Positions 10,950 to 22,274 of a stretch of 64,000 nucleotides of DNA are shown one piece after another. This DNA is from Dendrolimus kikuchii (lineage: Eukaryota; Arthropoda; Insecta; Lepidoptera; Lasiocampidae), in contig CM034405.1 in NCBI GenBank assembly GCA_019925095.2, positions 11,356,401 to 11,420,400 on the forward strand, written 5' to 3'. Both the position numbers and the translations under genes were made by a program. The notes beneath the pieces were generated by a model. That model was given only the letters and a program-made list of their open reading frames with translations. It was not told where the DNA came from and did not search any database. The stretch's first letter is position 1. Every line of letters begins with the position of its first letter.

Positions 10950-11450
10950 TTTCCCCGCGGCTACACTAAGTGAAAATCACTAGGTAGTGTGCTGTATGTA
11001 ACGTACATAATATATTAATTAGGTGTTTTATATACATAAACGTTCAATACTTAAGTTTCTTGTTGAATTTACTATAATTACAAAGAAACTAAGTCAATAT
11101 AGTGTAGACAACTGTACAGTAAAACATAAAATAAAGTCGCAGCTAACCTAATTTGAAGTACCTAATACGTAATGAATAGCATGTGGGCAGCCTGACAATG
11201 TATTTGTTATTGTTTCATTCATATGCGTTCAATAGTTTCCAAAAAAGATGCGACAGGAGCGCTATCTTGTTCGCTATTTTCGTCTATCCCGCGGAAACGG
11301 CGTCATTTATCAGGATAAAAAGTATCCTAAGTTACACCTCGTGATATAAGTTAACTCCGAATCAAATTTCATTTAAATCCGTTTAGTAGTTTTTACGTGA
11401 TACTCTAACAGGCAGACAGAAAGACAGATAGACAGACAACATTTTTAAAA
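10950..11450 (-). repeat. Old Helitron-like / retroelement tail fragments
   Basis: Positions 10950-10990 (CCCCGCGGCTAC) resemble 49423-49455. Positions 11270-11440 carry blocks of the common lepidopteran family (CCCGCGGAAAC, GTATCCTAAGTTA, GTTTAGTAGTTTTTACGTGA) seen at 13310-13450 and 63240-63310. Borders are not clear. Confidence 0.4.
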
Positions 11451-11669
11451 ATTACATTTTTGCAATCTGCTGGTCCGAATTATCTATGCCCCGTGATTTT
11501 TTCACATTTTTAAACGCAATGTACTAACTCGAACCATTTACAGATTTATTATAGCTTGGTGAAATATTCTTGGTGAAATACCAAACACGCTTTTGTCACA
11601 TAATGCAGTGGTATGTGGAGGCATACACTTTTATAAGTTTTAAATAATTATGTGTTGTTTTTAATTAAA

Positions 11670-12251
11670 CAACCAGTGCGAAGCCAAACACAGCTGTAAA
11701 CCTGCGTTTGGGTTCTCGCATATGTGCACGACACACATGCGTCTGTGGAACAGAGGTAATCAACCAAGGATATCACGGTTTTTCTTGCCGTCGCAGTACC
11801 GGAAGATGGTCACGCCACGCCGCCTTGAATTATGTCTTACAGAGGGCGCTTGCTACCGTTAACGTGCCGGCTTTATTAGAGCCGAACGGTATTGTACGTG
11901 ATGATGGTGGGCGTCCTGACGGTATGACTCTACCTCTCTGGCAACATGGCAAGCCCTTGGTGTGGGATGCGACCTGCTTAGACACGTTGGCGGAATTCCA
12001 TTTATCAAATACGTCTAGATTAGCCTTTACCAAAATTTAACAAAACCACTCATTGATTCTTCAGGAGATCAGAAGGCTGGTGCCTACTTCGGGCAACGGA
12101 TCAGTATCGCTATCCAGCGAGGAAACGTAGCCAGCCGTCTGGGCTTACCCTTAGAAGACTGTGATCTAGGCTCAGTATTCTACTTATAGTCTTGAGGGAC
12201 TATGGGTACAATACAATATAAATAAGTTAAGTTTTCTTTTATTGTATTAGA
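11670..12251 (+). pseudogene. Nuclease-like coding repeat (family N), best-preserved motif copy
   Basis: An open frame of about 110 codons (11708-12040) carries a zinc-knuckle-like C-V-C...GYHGFSC, then [24 protein letters not shown] and [10 protein letters not shown]. The order C/H/C, RH, E-P, PDG, D-x-T parallels the restriction-like PD-(D/E)XK endonuclease of R2-type retrotransposons. I infer such a fold; E of LEP, D of PDG and D of WDAT would be the active-site acids. After codon LAFTKI the copy jumps, by deletion and frameshift, to the family's last block (SVFYL stop) and the 3' trailer, which ends TTTCTTTTATTGTATT. The matching RT part of the element is absent here. Confidence 0.65.
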
Positions 12252-14180
12252 TTATTTATGGTATTGCTAATATTCATTAATATGTGATGTAATTAAAAGT
12301 AGAGTAGCCATACTAAAAAAAATCATTACACCATGCCAGTGGTACCATAGATCAAAGTTTAAAAGAACACGCGTAAAACGCAGTTGTGGTTAGCTTAGGA
12401 CTTTTCCCCTACAAAGTGCTTAGTGTGTAGATCATGATAACAGTTGTTGAATGTTATCGCGATTGACATCGCTGCGCGCGCATGCTTCTCTGGCGGTCGT
12501 TTGTTGCTCCGAGAAATGAAAAGCAAACAGCGTAGAAACGCTAACAGATGTCCAGATAACCAATAGAGTCACTTCGGGATAAATCTGCTAGATGTTACTC
12601 GCGACTGACGTTTCGTGTGACATATTGTAACAATTTAATTTTATATATATTATTTAACAAAGCAAACCAAGCTTTTCCAGTGGTTACTTTGAAGTAGATG
12701 TCAGTTCCAAATCCAGCGAAACCCATCTCTAATTTTCAGGAACACTAGGTTTTCTTGATTTATAACAGTTATCTAACATACTTATATAAGCACGATGTCG
12801 GCGTATGTTACAAAATATTTCCTGTTTTTATTAAATTTTGTTTAAATGACACTTGTTTATTTTTTCCATTGTTTTGTAAGGATACAAAACAATAAAAAAA
12901 TATAAATAATTTAATATTAATTATTAAATTAATAGAGATTCCTATATTGTTATGGTCCTTGAAGAAGTTAAACCAGCGACGTAGAAATTACATATTAATT
13001 AATGCAGTTCACAATATTGTATATTTTTGCACCACAATTGTTTTTAAATGAAATTACTTCTGACTTCTTCTTGAATTTAACTTTATTAGCAAACTTACCA
13101 TTATTGTTGTCAACCTTAAACTGTACAGTCTCAACAGTGCGTCGTTACTTCCTTTTGCTCCCATTCAGTCATAATTTTCCGTAAAACCTCGGGATAAGTA
13201 ATGTTACTGAATGAAGGCTTAATAACTACAATTGTTTTACTAAAGTTTTTATCGATCAGTGATAATTTCGCATCGGAATCAATTTTTTTTCGAAACCTCT
13301 CCCAAAAATTCTTGTAGGGTTCTCGGAATATAAAGTACAGCAGATTTTATGTCCGGGAATTTGCTATCGAACACTGAAAACCGCATCAAAATCGGCCCAG
13401 TAGTTTTTACGTGAATCCCAAACAAACAGACAAGAAATCTAAAAAAATATTATTCCACTTGTTTTTTTTTAAATAGCTTCAATGTACAGCCACAGCATGT
13501 TTAAAATTTTGTAATATTATAGATAGATGAATTTATTATTTAACATGTTCCATCCAGTTATTTCGGTCCATGGACTTTCTCAGTGGTATTTGTCAAGGGA
13601 AATGACTTCACTCGGACTTGTGTGACATTGTTCGAAATATTTGTGTGCCTGCCTTCGCATGGCCGATTTAACAAATTCACTGTCGTAAATGTTTATATTT
13701 AGATAAACCCAAGTGAAGTGTGTTTTCTTAACTTTTCTATGCTAAATGTAGGATTAAACTATTAAAACTATTCAGTTAAAGGCGTTAAAGTGACCGATAA
13801 AAAGAGACTCCCATAGGACTTTAAATAATTATTTTGGGTTATAAAAAGAATAAAAAAAATAATATGACTATTTTTATTACTCTTTGTCCACGTGATACCA
13901 GCCCATAAAAGTCTTACTTCCAGGCTCAGACTCCCCCGATTTTTAGGAAAATAGATGGCATATCCGCCATGCTGGTTTAAAGTGGATTGGCAGTTTTCAT
14001 ACATTGTTAATAATTATGTCGATAATTTAGATTATCTACGCATGAAACAGCTATAAATAATTCCCCTACACATCGCTACATGTGTAATTTATATTATACT
14101 TTGTTTATATGTATGTTGTTTTATATTTTATGGGTAGTTTATGATTTATGGCCGGTTCCTATATCTTACTTTTCATTTAC
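12252..14180. other. AT-rich non-coding stretch with faint repeats
   Basis: No gene is seen. Positions 13310-13440 carry a degraded fragment of the Helitron-like family (AATCGGCCCAGTAGTTTTTACG). The small open frames at 13002-13184 and 13768-14004 have low-complexity composition and no recognisable domain. Confidence 0.4.
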
Positions 14181-14189
14181 TTGCCTTAC

Positions 14190-14431
14190 CATATCGAGGG
14201 CTTCATAACAAATGGGCATATACGCAAAAATGCCATTTTTTTGGTGTTTACTAAAATCTATTCATGTTACAATTTAGAAAGTCTAACCAGTATGCAATTG
14301 TACCTAAATAGACGGGTATTCCAAATTTCAGTTTTATACAATCAACTAGTTTTGTTTTATTCACAATTTTGTCCCTTGTGTAAAACTGCACTTTTGTCTA
14401 TACGCCCATTTGTTATGAAGCCCTCGATATG
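14190..14431. mobile_element. MITE with 28-bp terminal inverted repeats
   Basis: Positions 14190-14217 and 14404-14431 are exact reverse complements (ends CATATCGAGGGC...). They continue imperfectly for about another 12 bp. The interior is AT-rich. Both outer flanks contain TTA/TAA next to the ends, so the target duplication could be TA or TTA. The superfamily is not determined. Confidence 0.75.
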
Positions 14432-14875
14432 TAAATATTTGACGTTATGTATGAAGGTGATATCAAATTTTAACCGATAGTAAGGCGAATGTATAAATAT
14501 ACAGATAAATAAAATTGAAGTGTCTGTTTGTAATATAAAAATAACAGCTTTATACTAAATGCATATGAAAGTTCAAAAAAACAATTTTTAAAAGTTTTGT
14601 CTATCTCTGTTTGTTCCGGTTAATCTTTGAAAGGGGTGGACCAATTTTGACGATGGGACTTTCATTGGCAGATAGCTGATGTTATAAGGTGTAACTTAGG
14701 CTACTCTTTTTTAACTTTTTATAGGGTTCCGCGAAAAAAAAGTCCACGCGGTCGAAGTTACGGGCACGGGTAGTAAGTAGATAAGAATCGGTAGTCTGTT
14801 CTTGGACCACTAGTGAATTGTTTTTAAGCCCTTGGATACAGAATTCCCTAGAAGAGTTCGTTGTTCAAACGCATA

Positions 14876-15431
14876 TCTTATATATAAAATTCTCGTGTCA
14901 CAATGTTCGTTCCCATACTCCTCCGAAACGGTTTGACCGATTCTTATAACATTTTTTATGCTTATTCAGTAAGTCTGAGAATCGGCTACTATCTATTTTT
15001 CAAACCCCTAAGTGATAAGGGTTGTTCACCCCAATTTTTTTTTTGATAATTTTTTATTTTTTTCAAGGATACAGCATTAAAAAATACATACAACCCTAAA
15101 TTTTCACCCCTCTACGATCAACCCCTATTTTTAATTTGTTAATTATAAACATTAATTTTTTGGCAAGATTTTTAATCTTATTTTGTCATGACTTAGAATA
15201 AAAAAAAATATATTACTCTTTTAGATTCACAATTAGATCCGGTAGGTGGCGCTGAGATCGGGTTCTGGAATCCTCCGAATCACCTGGAGCGATTTTGGTG
15301 AATTTGTTTTTGTGTGTTTGAGTGGGTACCCGGATGGTTTAGAATCGCAATTAGAACCGGTACGTGGCTCTGAGATCGGGTTCTAGAATTTTATTTTTTA
15401 AAGGCAGGACAACGTCTGCCGGGGCCGCTAG
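14876..15431 (+). mobile_element. Helitron, non-autonomous, 556 bp
   Basis: It begins TCTTATATATAAAATTCTCG preceded by A, and ends GCCGGGGCCGCTAG followed by T, the A|TC...CTAG|T arrangement of Helitrons. A GC-rich hairpin-prone GACAACGTCTGCCGG lies just before the end. Two homologous 3' ends occur at 30674 and 57352. The block GATCCGGTAGGTGGCGCTGA... is partly duplicated inside (15238-15265 and 15356-15385). No Rep/helicase coding sequence is present. Confidence 0.8.
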
Positions 15432-17100
15432 TATATCTATATTAATTATTTAGGTATGAGTTTATTGTAAGCAATAGAGAGTTTTCCATTCATTCAATCC
15501 ACCTGGAAAGTGACAGAAGTCCAATGAAATATTTACGTATTTGAAAACTGTAAACAATTCTGAATTGGCAACTCAACAGGTTTCTCACTTTGAAACTTTC
15601 CTCTGAAATCGTCGGCCGTCATTCCCGATCTTTTGATGTGCATATTTTATTTCAAACTGCGCTGTTTCTCAGCAGTCAGTTTTCATCTCAGCCGTTCAAT
15701 TATGCAATGGTGTATCATCGTTGCTGTTATCTTGCTTTATTACCTACCCTCGAAATACTCTTTTAATATCCTTATTTACTACTAGCTATGCACGTGCCTA
15801 CGATCGTGCGAGATGACGGATATTCTTACTAATATCTTAGATCCTTTCAAGTTACAACTAGAATATACACGTAAATTTAGAAAATAGTTGCTGTATCAAT
15901 CTCTAAAAATTTCATCAAAATTCGTTGAGCCGTTTCAGAGCTTATTCGAATACTAATTTTAACACCGACAGACAAAAAGTAATTATTACAATTCTGATCT
16001 GTGTTTGTTTACCAAATTTATCCTGCCGGCAATGGAACCCAGGACCTCTGCTTTCCAGTAAACTAGACGACAAAGGATTAACCCACTAGATCACAAAGAC
16101 AGTCCAAGTCGAAGACAGTCAAATAAACTGAGCCACTTTTTATTATTGTACAAAATTACACTACTATAGATTTTGTACGAGCCTACAAGGTTATGACGTC
16201 AACTGTATTGACCAAATAGCGCATTGTTTACTGTTTAATTTAAATATCTAGTAATTTAAATTACCTCGATAGTAATATTTTAAAAATAAAACGATAGTCA
16301 TGATATTTTAACGAGCGTTCTTTTGTATTTTTTAAATAAATAATGTTTATATTTTATTGTAATATGTGTTTGTAACTCAATTTATCAACCCACTATACAG
16401 ACGACTATTAAGTTATGAATACGATAAAATTATACTGATCGCAAAATATTAGCATAGATTCACCAGCTTTTCAATTTTAGCCCGTCACGCTTTTGATTGA
16501 TGTGCCAGACCACTCACTATTGAAATGAGCTGATAAGAAATCCAACCCTAATTTACCCTCGTTTTTATTGACTGGCTTTATATTAAACCTGTAAATAGGA
16601 CCTTGTTAGTTGATATAATAGAATTGTAATTAAGGTGGTACGTGCTAAAGAAGATGTAGGGTCATGGCCACAATGGCGGCTTAATAACTACGTTAGCCAA
16701 GCTTTTATGTGAGATTAATGAATTATTATTTTATCTGTATTCCTACTCTACCTATCTATCTATGAGTGATTTGCAAGAAAATTTACAGCAGAGTAAAACA
16801 ACAAAATGTCAAGACTTTAACGACATGTGGTTTTAAAACGATTTAGTTTATGGATAGTGACACTGTTATATCGATTTTGATAACAGTAATACAATGGTAA
16901 ATATTTAGGCCTCTCAATATATACTCGGACAAACCATACATCTAAATAAGATGTGAAAAGAAATTTACAATGCACATAGACGTGTAAGTATCGTTAAACA
17001 GATTTTGGAAAATCTACGTATAATATAACAATAAACCAAATTTTAAATACCCCAATTATCTAATATCTATCGATTTTTATATTTTTAAATCTTATTACAG
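15432..17100. other. AT-rich stretch, tRNA-like SINE remnant inside
   Basis: Positions 16020-16105 on the minus strand contain TGATCTAGTGGGTTA followed by TCCTGGGTTCCATTGCC. These resemble A and B boxes of a tRNA-derived SINE head, without an intact cloverleaf. Positions 15890-15970 resemble a Helitron-like internal block (GAGCCGTTTCAGAG). No gene is seen. Confidence 0.35.
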
Positions 17101-17153
17101 TATTGTGTAGTAATGGCGTGATCGGGAATGCGGGGATAAGAGAGAAGAAAAGG

Positions 17154-17445
17154 ACTTACAGGATAGGTCGCCGCACCAGACACGCTACGAAAGATGCGGG
17201 CTTCGCCACGGCAGGCACGTCTTCCTCGTGATCCTTTCTTCACGTCTTGCTTTGCTGCTTTGTTCCTTCGACGAGTGGACCAGCTGGTAAGGTATCGCGG
17301 GTACCTACTAGCACGCGGGTTACTTTAAGTGGGTTCTCGTATTATATTAATGTACTCTATGAAACGGGTGTATAATGCACACACAAAACGCGGCGAGGTT
17401 TTCGCGGAAGCAGAGGTGCGATCAGCGGTCGAACATCTTTATATA
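17154..17445 (-). promoter_or_regulatory. Candidate minus-strand promoter and first non-coding exon
   Basis: A GC-rich island stands in AT-rich DNA. On the minus strand a TATATAAAG box lies at 17445-17437. The sequence then runs to a GTAAGT donor at 17159-17154, giving a possible exon of roughly 250 nt ending CCTATCCT. It contains no ATG, so it would be a 5' UTR exon or a non-coding RNA start. This is a weak call based on composition and two signals. Confidence 0.25.
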
Positions 17446-17725
17446 TACAATGTACTCTTTGGTCGAACGTAGACTATGTCACATTATATAGTGAGAGATG
17501 CGACGTCAAGAAAAAGAAAACAAAGAGGCGGTGATCAAATAAGTCGGTGTTAACAGTGCAGTCCCCTATAAAATATTATTTATACAGATTTTCAGAAAAT
17601 AGCTGAGACGTACACCTAAGGGTCGAATATGACGATTTTATAAGGACCCGATTATTGCCAAAACAACTAGCGAACCATAAAATATTATTAGGTTCTTCTT
17701 TCGACATTGAAAAGTTATGAATATC

Positions 17726-17910
17726 CAGGGCTGGGCAAAATACATGGTTTCCTTTAATTGAAATACAAATTACAAAATACTGTCTCGCATGTATTTAAAA
17801 TACGAAATACAAAATACTTTTAAGTCGGGTATTTAAAATATAAAATACAAAATACAGCGTTTCAACTATATGTATTTAAAATACAAATACAAAATACAAA
17901 TTACAAAATA
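17726..17910 (+). mobile_element. hAT-like element end with subterminal repeats
   Basis: It starts CAGGGCTGGGCAAAATAC, a typical hAT terminal sequence. Dense direct repeats of ATTTAAAATACAAAATAC-type motifs follow. The opposite end and target duplication were not found. It is interrupted at 17911 by a younger insertion. Confidence 0.55.
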
Positions 17911-17927
17911 CCGTCAGGTGTTAGTTT

Positions 17928-18026
17928 CATCATCAACATCCGAGCGTTAATTCCCGGTTGCGTTCGGAGCGTTCACTCCGACGCCCAGGGTCCGCTTTCC
18001 TACTTTTTCTACTCCACTTCGCGCGG
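17928..18026 (-). mobile_element. Short retroposon tail (99 bp) with 17-bp target duplication
   Basis: The insert is flanked by exact direct repeats CCGTCAGGTGTTAGTTT at 17911-17927 and 18027-18043. On the minus strand it ends in a GATGTTGATGATG-type tail. Its body (GTCGGAGTG-ACGCTCCGA...TAACGCTCGGATG) matches 29272-29353. A 17-bp duplication and repetitive tail indicate target-primed retroposition of a very short 3' fragment or tiny SINE. Confidence 0.8.
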
Positions 18027-18193
18027 CCGTCAGGTGTTAGTTTATGTAAATAAAATACTCAAAAAAATCAAATAATAATTATTATTAGGCCTATGTAACT
18101 GCCGTTTTTTCTGAAATAAGTTAACCTAATTTTACTATATTTTTTTTTATTCTAATCTCCACGGCCTTGAAGATAGGGATATTTCCATCTTGT

Positions 18194-18279
18194 TCTTCTT
18201 CTTCTCCGTCGTCACACTCTTGGCAGAGTGGTCGTGGTCCTCATGACAGGGGTGGTGGCAAGCTTCACAATTCGTCGTC
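18194..18279 (-). mobile_element. Short retroposon tail (86 bp) with 13-bp target duplication
   Basis: It is flanked by the exact direct repeat ATTTCCATCTTGT at 18181-18193 and 18280-18292. On the minus strand it ends in GAGAAGAAGAAGA, a GAA-type non-LTR tail. The body contains GACCACGACCACTCTGCC. No homologous copy was found in the window. Confidence 0.75.
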
Positions 18280-18309
18280 ATTTCCATCTTGTAGGTACGA
18301 GTAGATTTT

Positions 18310-20942
18310 GGTGGTTCCACCGGGATCTATGCGTGCTTATATCGGTCCCATGGCAGGGAATGCACAAGGACTGAAACAGCTCGCTTTTTTGAACTCGTTC
18401 ATGAGGTGACCGACAAAGTTTTTGGGCAGTATCCTTTTGCAGAGGTAGTCATACTCGAGAATTTTAATGCTCATTACGCCGAGTGGGTGGGTTCCCCGAG
18501 AACTGATCTGTTAGGGACTACTGCCTACGAATTTGCTCTCGCCAATGGATTCACTCAGGTGATTACGGAGTTTACCCGAATACCGGATAGAGTGGATCAT
18601 GAGTTTTCTTTGCTGGATCTTCTGCTGACCACACACCCGGAGAACTGCCAGATCTTCTTCAGTGCTCCACTGGGAACCTCTGATCATTGTCTGGTATCTT
18701 TGGTGGTCCCCTTCCTATTCCCGATCGGACTCGTCCCGCTGGACGACGGAAGGTGTGGTGATACAGGTCAGCAGATTGGGATGGACTCCGTGAATTCTAT
18801 GCATCCTATACATGGAGGCAGTTATGTTTCTCGTCGGAAGCTTCTGATCCGAGCACAGACTGGATCGCCGATGTACTGCAGCGAATAGCATGTTTAATTC
18901 CAAACTCAACTGTACCTATCGGTGGTACGAGTAAACCACAATGGTTCATTAAGTACAGCAGTGAAGCTGTAAAGCTAAAGAAACAGGCTTATCCAGCCTG
19001 GACTGCAGCGCGGGCTCGTCAGGCTCCAAGTTCCTCTGACCTGAAAAAGTGATACAATGCCGCCCTCAGGTCCCTCAAAAAACAGCTCGCAAGAGCAAAA
19101 TTCGATCACATCGGCAGAATTGGTGAGCGCCTCTCTAGCTACTCTTCTGGGACTAGAGCTTTTTGGGCCCGCACCAAAGCTGTCCAAGGAAACTTTTGTC
19201 GGGCGTCTCTTCCACCTCTGCGCACAGTGGACGACCGTCTGGTACACGCCGCCAAAGATAAAGTCAATCTTCTGGATGAAATCTTTGCGGCCAATTCAAC
19301 TCTTGAGACATAGGAGAAACTCCACCTACAATCCCTGAGTGTGAGTCTAGAATGTCGGAGGTGCGCTTTACTCAAAAAGCAGTCCGATGTGCTCTCCTCT
19401 CCCTCGACGTCAAAAAGTCTTCTGGCCCTGATGGCAATCCTGCCATTGTGCTGCAGACGTGTTTAGCTGAGCTGTCCCCAGCCAGTCCGTGCCCGACTTT
19501 TCACTCTCTTTTACTACAAGGGTTGTGTCCTCGCTTCGTGTAAGATTGCCCATGTGCACCTTGTCCCCAAAAAAGGTGACGTAACAGACACGTCGAATAG
19601 GCCTATAACAATAACCTTTTTGCTCTCAATGGTGATGGAGCGTATTATCAACGCGCAGCTCTTGTGTTATCTCGAAGATTCCCAGCTGCTAAACGATCGG
19701 CAATACGGCTTCCGCCACGGTCGCTCAGTTCGGGATCTCTTGGTTTACCAAACCCACCATGGGCTGAAGCCATTGAGAGCAAAGGGGAAGCACTGGCAGT
19801 TAGTCTAGAATGCTAGATATTGCTAAGGCCTTCGACCGGGTCTGGCACAGGGCTCTTCTATCGGAGCGGCCATCGTTTGGGATACCCGAAGGGCCTTGCA
19901 CCTGGATATCCAGCTTTTTTGATGAGCGCAGCATTCAAGTCGTTGTCGACGGTTGTTGCTGAAGTTTCAAGCCCATCAACGCTGGTGTGCCCCAGGGTTG
20001 TGTGCTATCGCCAACGTTGTTCATCTTACATATCAATGATATGTTGTCCATTCGGAACATTCATTCCAATGCGGATGACAGCACAGGCGATGCGCAGTAC
20101 TCTGGTCGTGCAAACTTCCCTCGATCATTTATGGAGGAAAGTTGGGTTAGATTTGTATCTGAAGTAGAGTATTCCTTAGAGTGAGTCTCTGAATGGGGGA
20201 GACAAAACCTTGTCCATTTCAACCCCAGGAAGACATAGGTCTACGTATTCTCGGCCAAAAAAACTCAATTCGAGCAATCGCTTAAGTTCCAAGGAACTCC
20301 CCTTACCACCACCAAGAGTATTGGGATCCTCAGTGTTGACATTGCGAACGATGTTCAGGGGCCATCTTGAAGGCAAGGCAAAACTTGCCTCTAAGAAGCT
20401 GGGAATGTTAAACCGGTCCATGCAGTATTTCACACCGCGGCAACGCTTTGTGCTATGTAAAACCCAGGTGAGCCCGCATATGGAGTACTGCTCACACTTT
20501 TGGGCTGGAGCACCTGGCTACCAACTTGATCCCCTAGACTGTATTCAACGTCGAGCCATTCACGTTGTTGATGATCCCACACTCACAAATGGTCTAGATA
20601 GGCTTGGCCTTATGAGAGACTTCGCTTCTCTCTACGTATTTTATTGACTGTATAACGGGGAGTATTCGGAAGAACTGTATAGAATGGTGTATTCGTCCTC
20701 TTTCTACCATCGAACCGCTCGCCATGTGTTGGGATTTCACCCCCACTTCTTTAAGCCACTTCGCTCATGTACGCAATGGTTCTGTAGAACCTTTTTCAAA
20801 AAGGGTGTCATAAAATTTCTTCGAGGCTGGCAACGGGTTGATGAAATCTCTGGTGTTGCAAATGTCCATAAGCGACAGTAACCGCTTTCCATCAGGTGGG
20901 CCGTCAGCCTGTCTGCTGTACTCCAGCTATAAAAAAAAGATC
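18310..20942 (+). pseudogene. Non-LTR retrotransposon (Jockey/CR1 type) with endonuclease and RT, decayed
   Basis: The left part (about 18315-18888) encodes the second half of an APE endonuclease: YRSHG, VILENFNAHYAEW (usually GDFNAHHxEW), TRIPD..DH..SLLDLLLT and the catalytic-type GTSDHCL. RT blocks follow in several frames: KKSSGPDG near 19420, LVPKKGD and the RPITITFLLS block near 19560-19620, RQYGFRHGRS near 19700, PQGCVLSPTLF near 19990 and NADD in place of the usual YADD near 20070. C-terminal blocks are KAKLASKKLG, MEYCSHFWAGAP and SSFYHRTARHVLGFHPH. The 3' end reads SGVANVHKRQ-stop, then a short UTR and poly(A) at about 20932-20938. The N-terminal endonuclease half and any ORF1 are missing. 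Several frameshifts and stops make it inactive. Confidence 0.85.
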
Positions 20943-21205
20943 GAAATTTCCAGAATGGAAGCGGGTAAACCAATAACAAGTGGTGCGTTCATTGTAGTGT
21001 TCGCTCATAAAGGTCGTTGATGTTGCTTGTCGTTCTTGCCGCGTTGCTGCCACGACGGTACTCTTATTCCATAATTACTCGAATTTTTAACTATCCATGA
21101 TGACGAAAAAGATTCAAATGCGAAGAAAACAACACTTATCAATAAATAAATGACTAATTTTTATAATATTTTCTTAAGTTTTTGCGACTTGTATACATAA
21201 TAAAA

Positions 21206-21285
21206 CTACGTTTTAACGGTTTTAAGCGCGGTAATTTTATTTAAATTTAAAGAAAATTACCGCGCTTAAAACCGTTAAAACGTAG
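21206..21285. repeat. Perfect 33-bp hairpin with 14-nt loop
   Basis: Arms 21206-21238 and 21253-21285 are exact reverse complements. The loop is AT-only apart from one G. No target duplication is evident. It may be a snap-back duplication or a foldback element. Confidence 0.9.
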
Positions 21286-21289
21286 ACTA

Positions 21290-22270
21290 ATTTTTAAAAA
21301 AGAATTTCGTGTTTTCGAAGTAAAATTAATTTGAAATTATATATCTTAGCCAAACAAAAATATTTATTTTAAATGGCCAGTACTGCAGAATGTACCTAAT
21401 ATTTAACGGTCACCATTTTACTTATGAAAGCTATCGAGCGCTATTTTCTGAAGAACACACCCATTAATAAGGTAGCTAAATGTATTTTGTGAAATGTATT
21501 CTGTGCACTTCTGTAAAGACTTCGAGCTTAGTTGTTTCGGTTGAAGAACATCTGAAGTCTTGTTTAAGTGTGTAGTTACAGCGTCAAGAGGTTTTGCTTA
21601 CATCATTCTCCACTGAACAGTGTACGCAAGTTTAACTAAAGCCTTGTAATCTGATTTCTATTATTCAGTTTATGCTAATACATAACTTACTTTTTACTTT
21701 ATTGTAATGAAATTTGGCATCAGAGTTTGTATCCTGAGGAGGAACAAAGGCTTAATATTTGTCTCAAAAAATAATCACGAAACGGTGAAATAAGGGATGA
21801 AATTTTGTATAGGGAACCCATAACGGTCCTCTGCATGACTGAACGCCATAATTTGGCTAGTACCCTACGCGTTGATGTAAAGGTTGACAACATAGGCGAT
21901 CTAATGAGTCGGCGTGACGTCGACGACGTTCTACGATACGCGAAGAATATAATAAAACGAGTTAACAAACGGATCAAGGTGAAAAAGTTAAACTATTTGT
22001 GTATATTATATATTTAGTACAACAAAACTAGCATTCATCGCTGAATGTATAAATGGTAGTCTTAGACGTAAGATAGAAATAAAGAAATACTGATAGATAA
22101 ATGTAAATAAATAATGATAAGAAAGCATAGCCTGTAGATATAAGAAAAAAAAAATAAAGAAAAAGAAGAAATAAACTGACAACCAAATTTATTTTCACAA
22201 AAAAATATTAGAAAACTAAATTAAAAAAGAGGACTGACCCAAAGCAGAGGAGAAGTGAATTAAAAAACCC
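21290..22270. other. Non-coding stretch; short unassigned frame
   Basis: Positions 21710-22017 hold overlapping open frames on both strands (70 and 85 codons). The plus frame, with LRVDVKVDNIGDL and DVDDVLRYAKNIIKRVNKRIK, is fairly protein-like but lacks a start and any recognised domain. GAAACGGTGAAATAAGGGATG at 21780 resembles a common lepidopteran repeat, so it is probably mobile DNA. Confidence 0.3.
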
Positions 22271-22274
22271 ATAA

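Noticed and set aside
18406..20881. Active LINE polyprotein
   Set aside because: Multiple stops and frameshifts, a missing N-terminus and a changed YADD position show it is dead.
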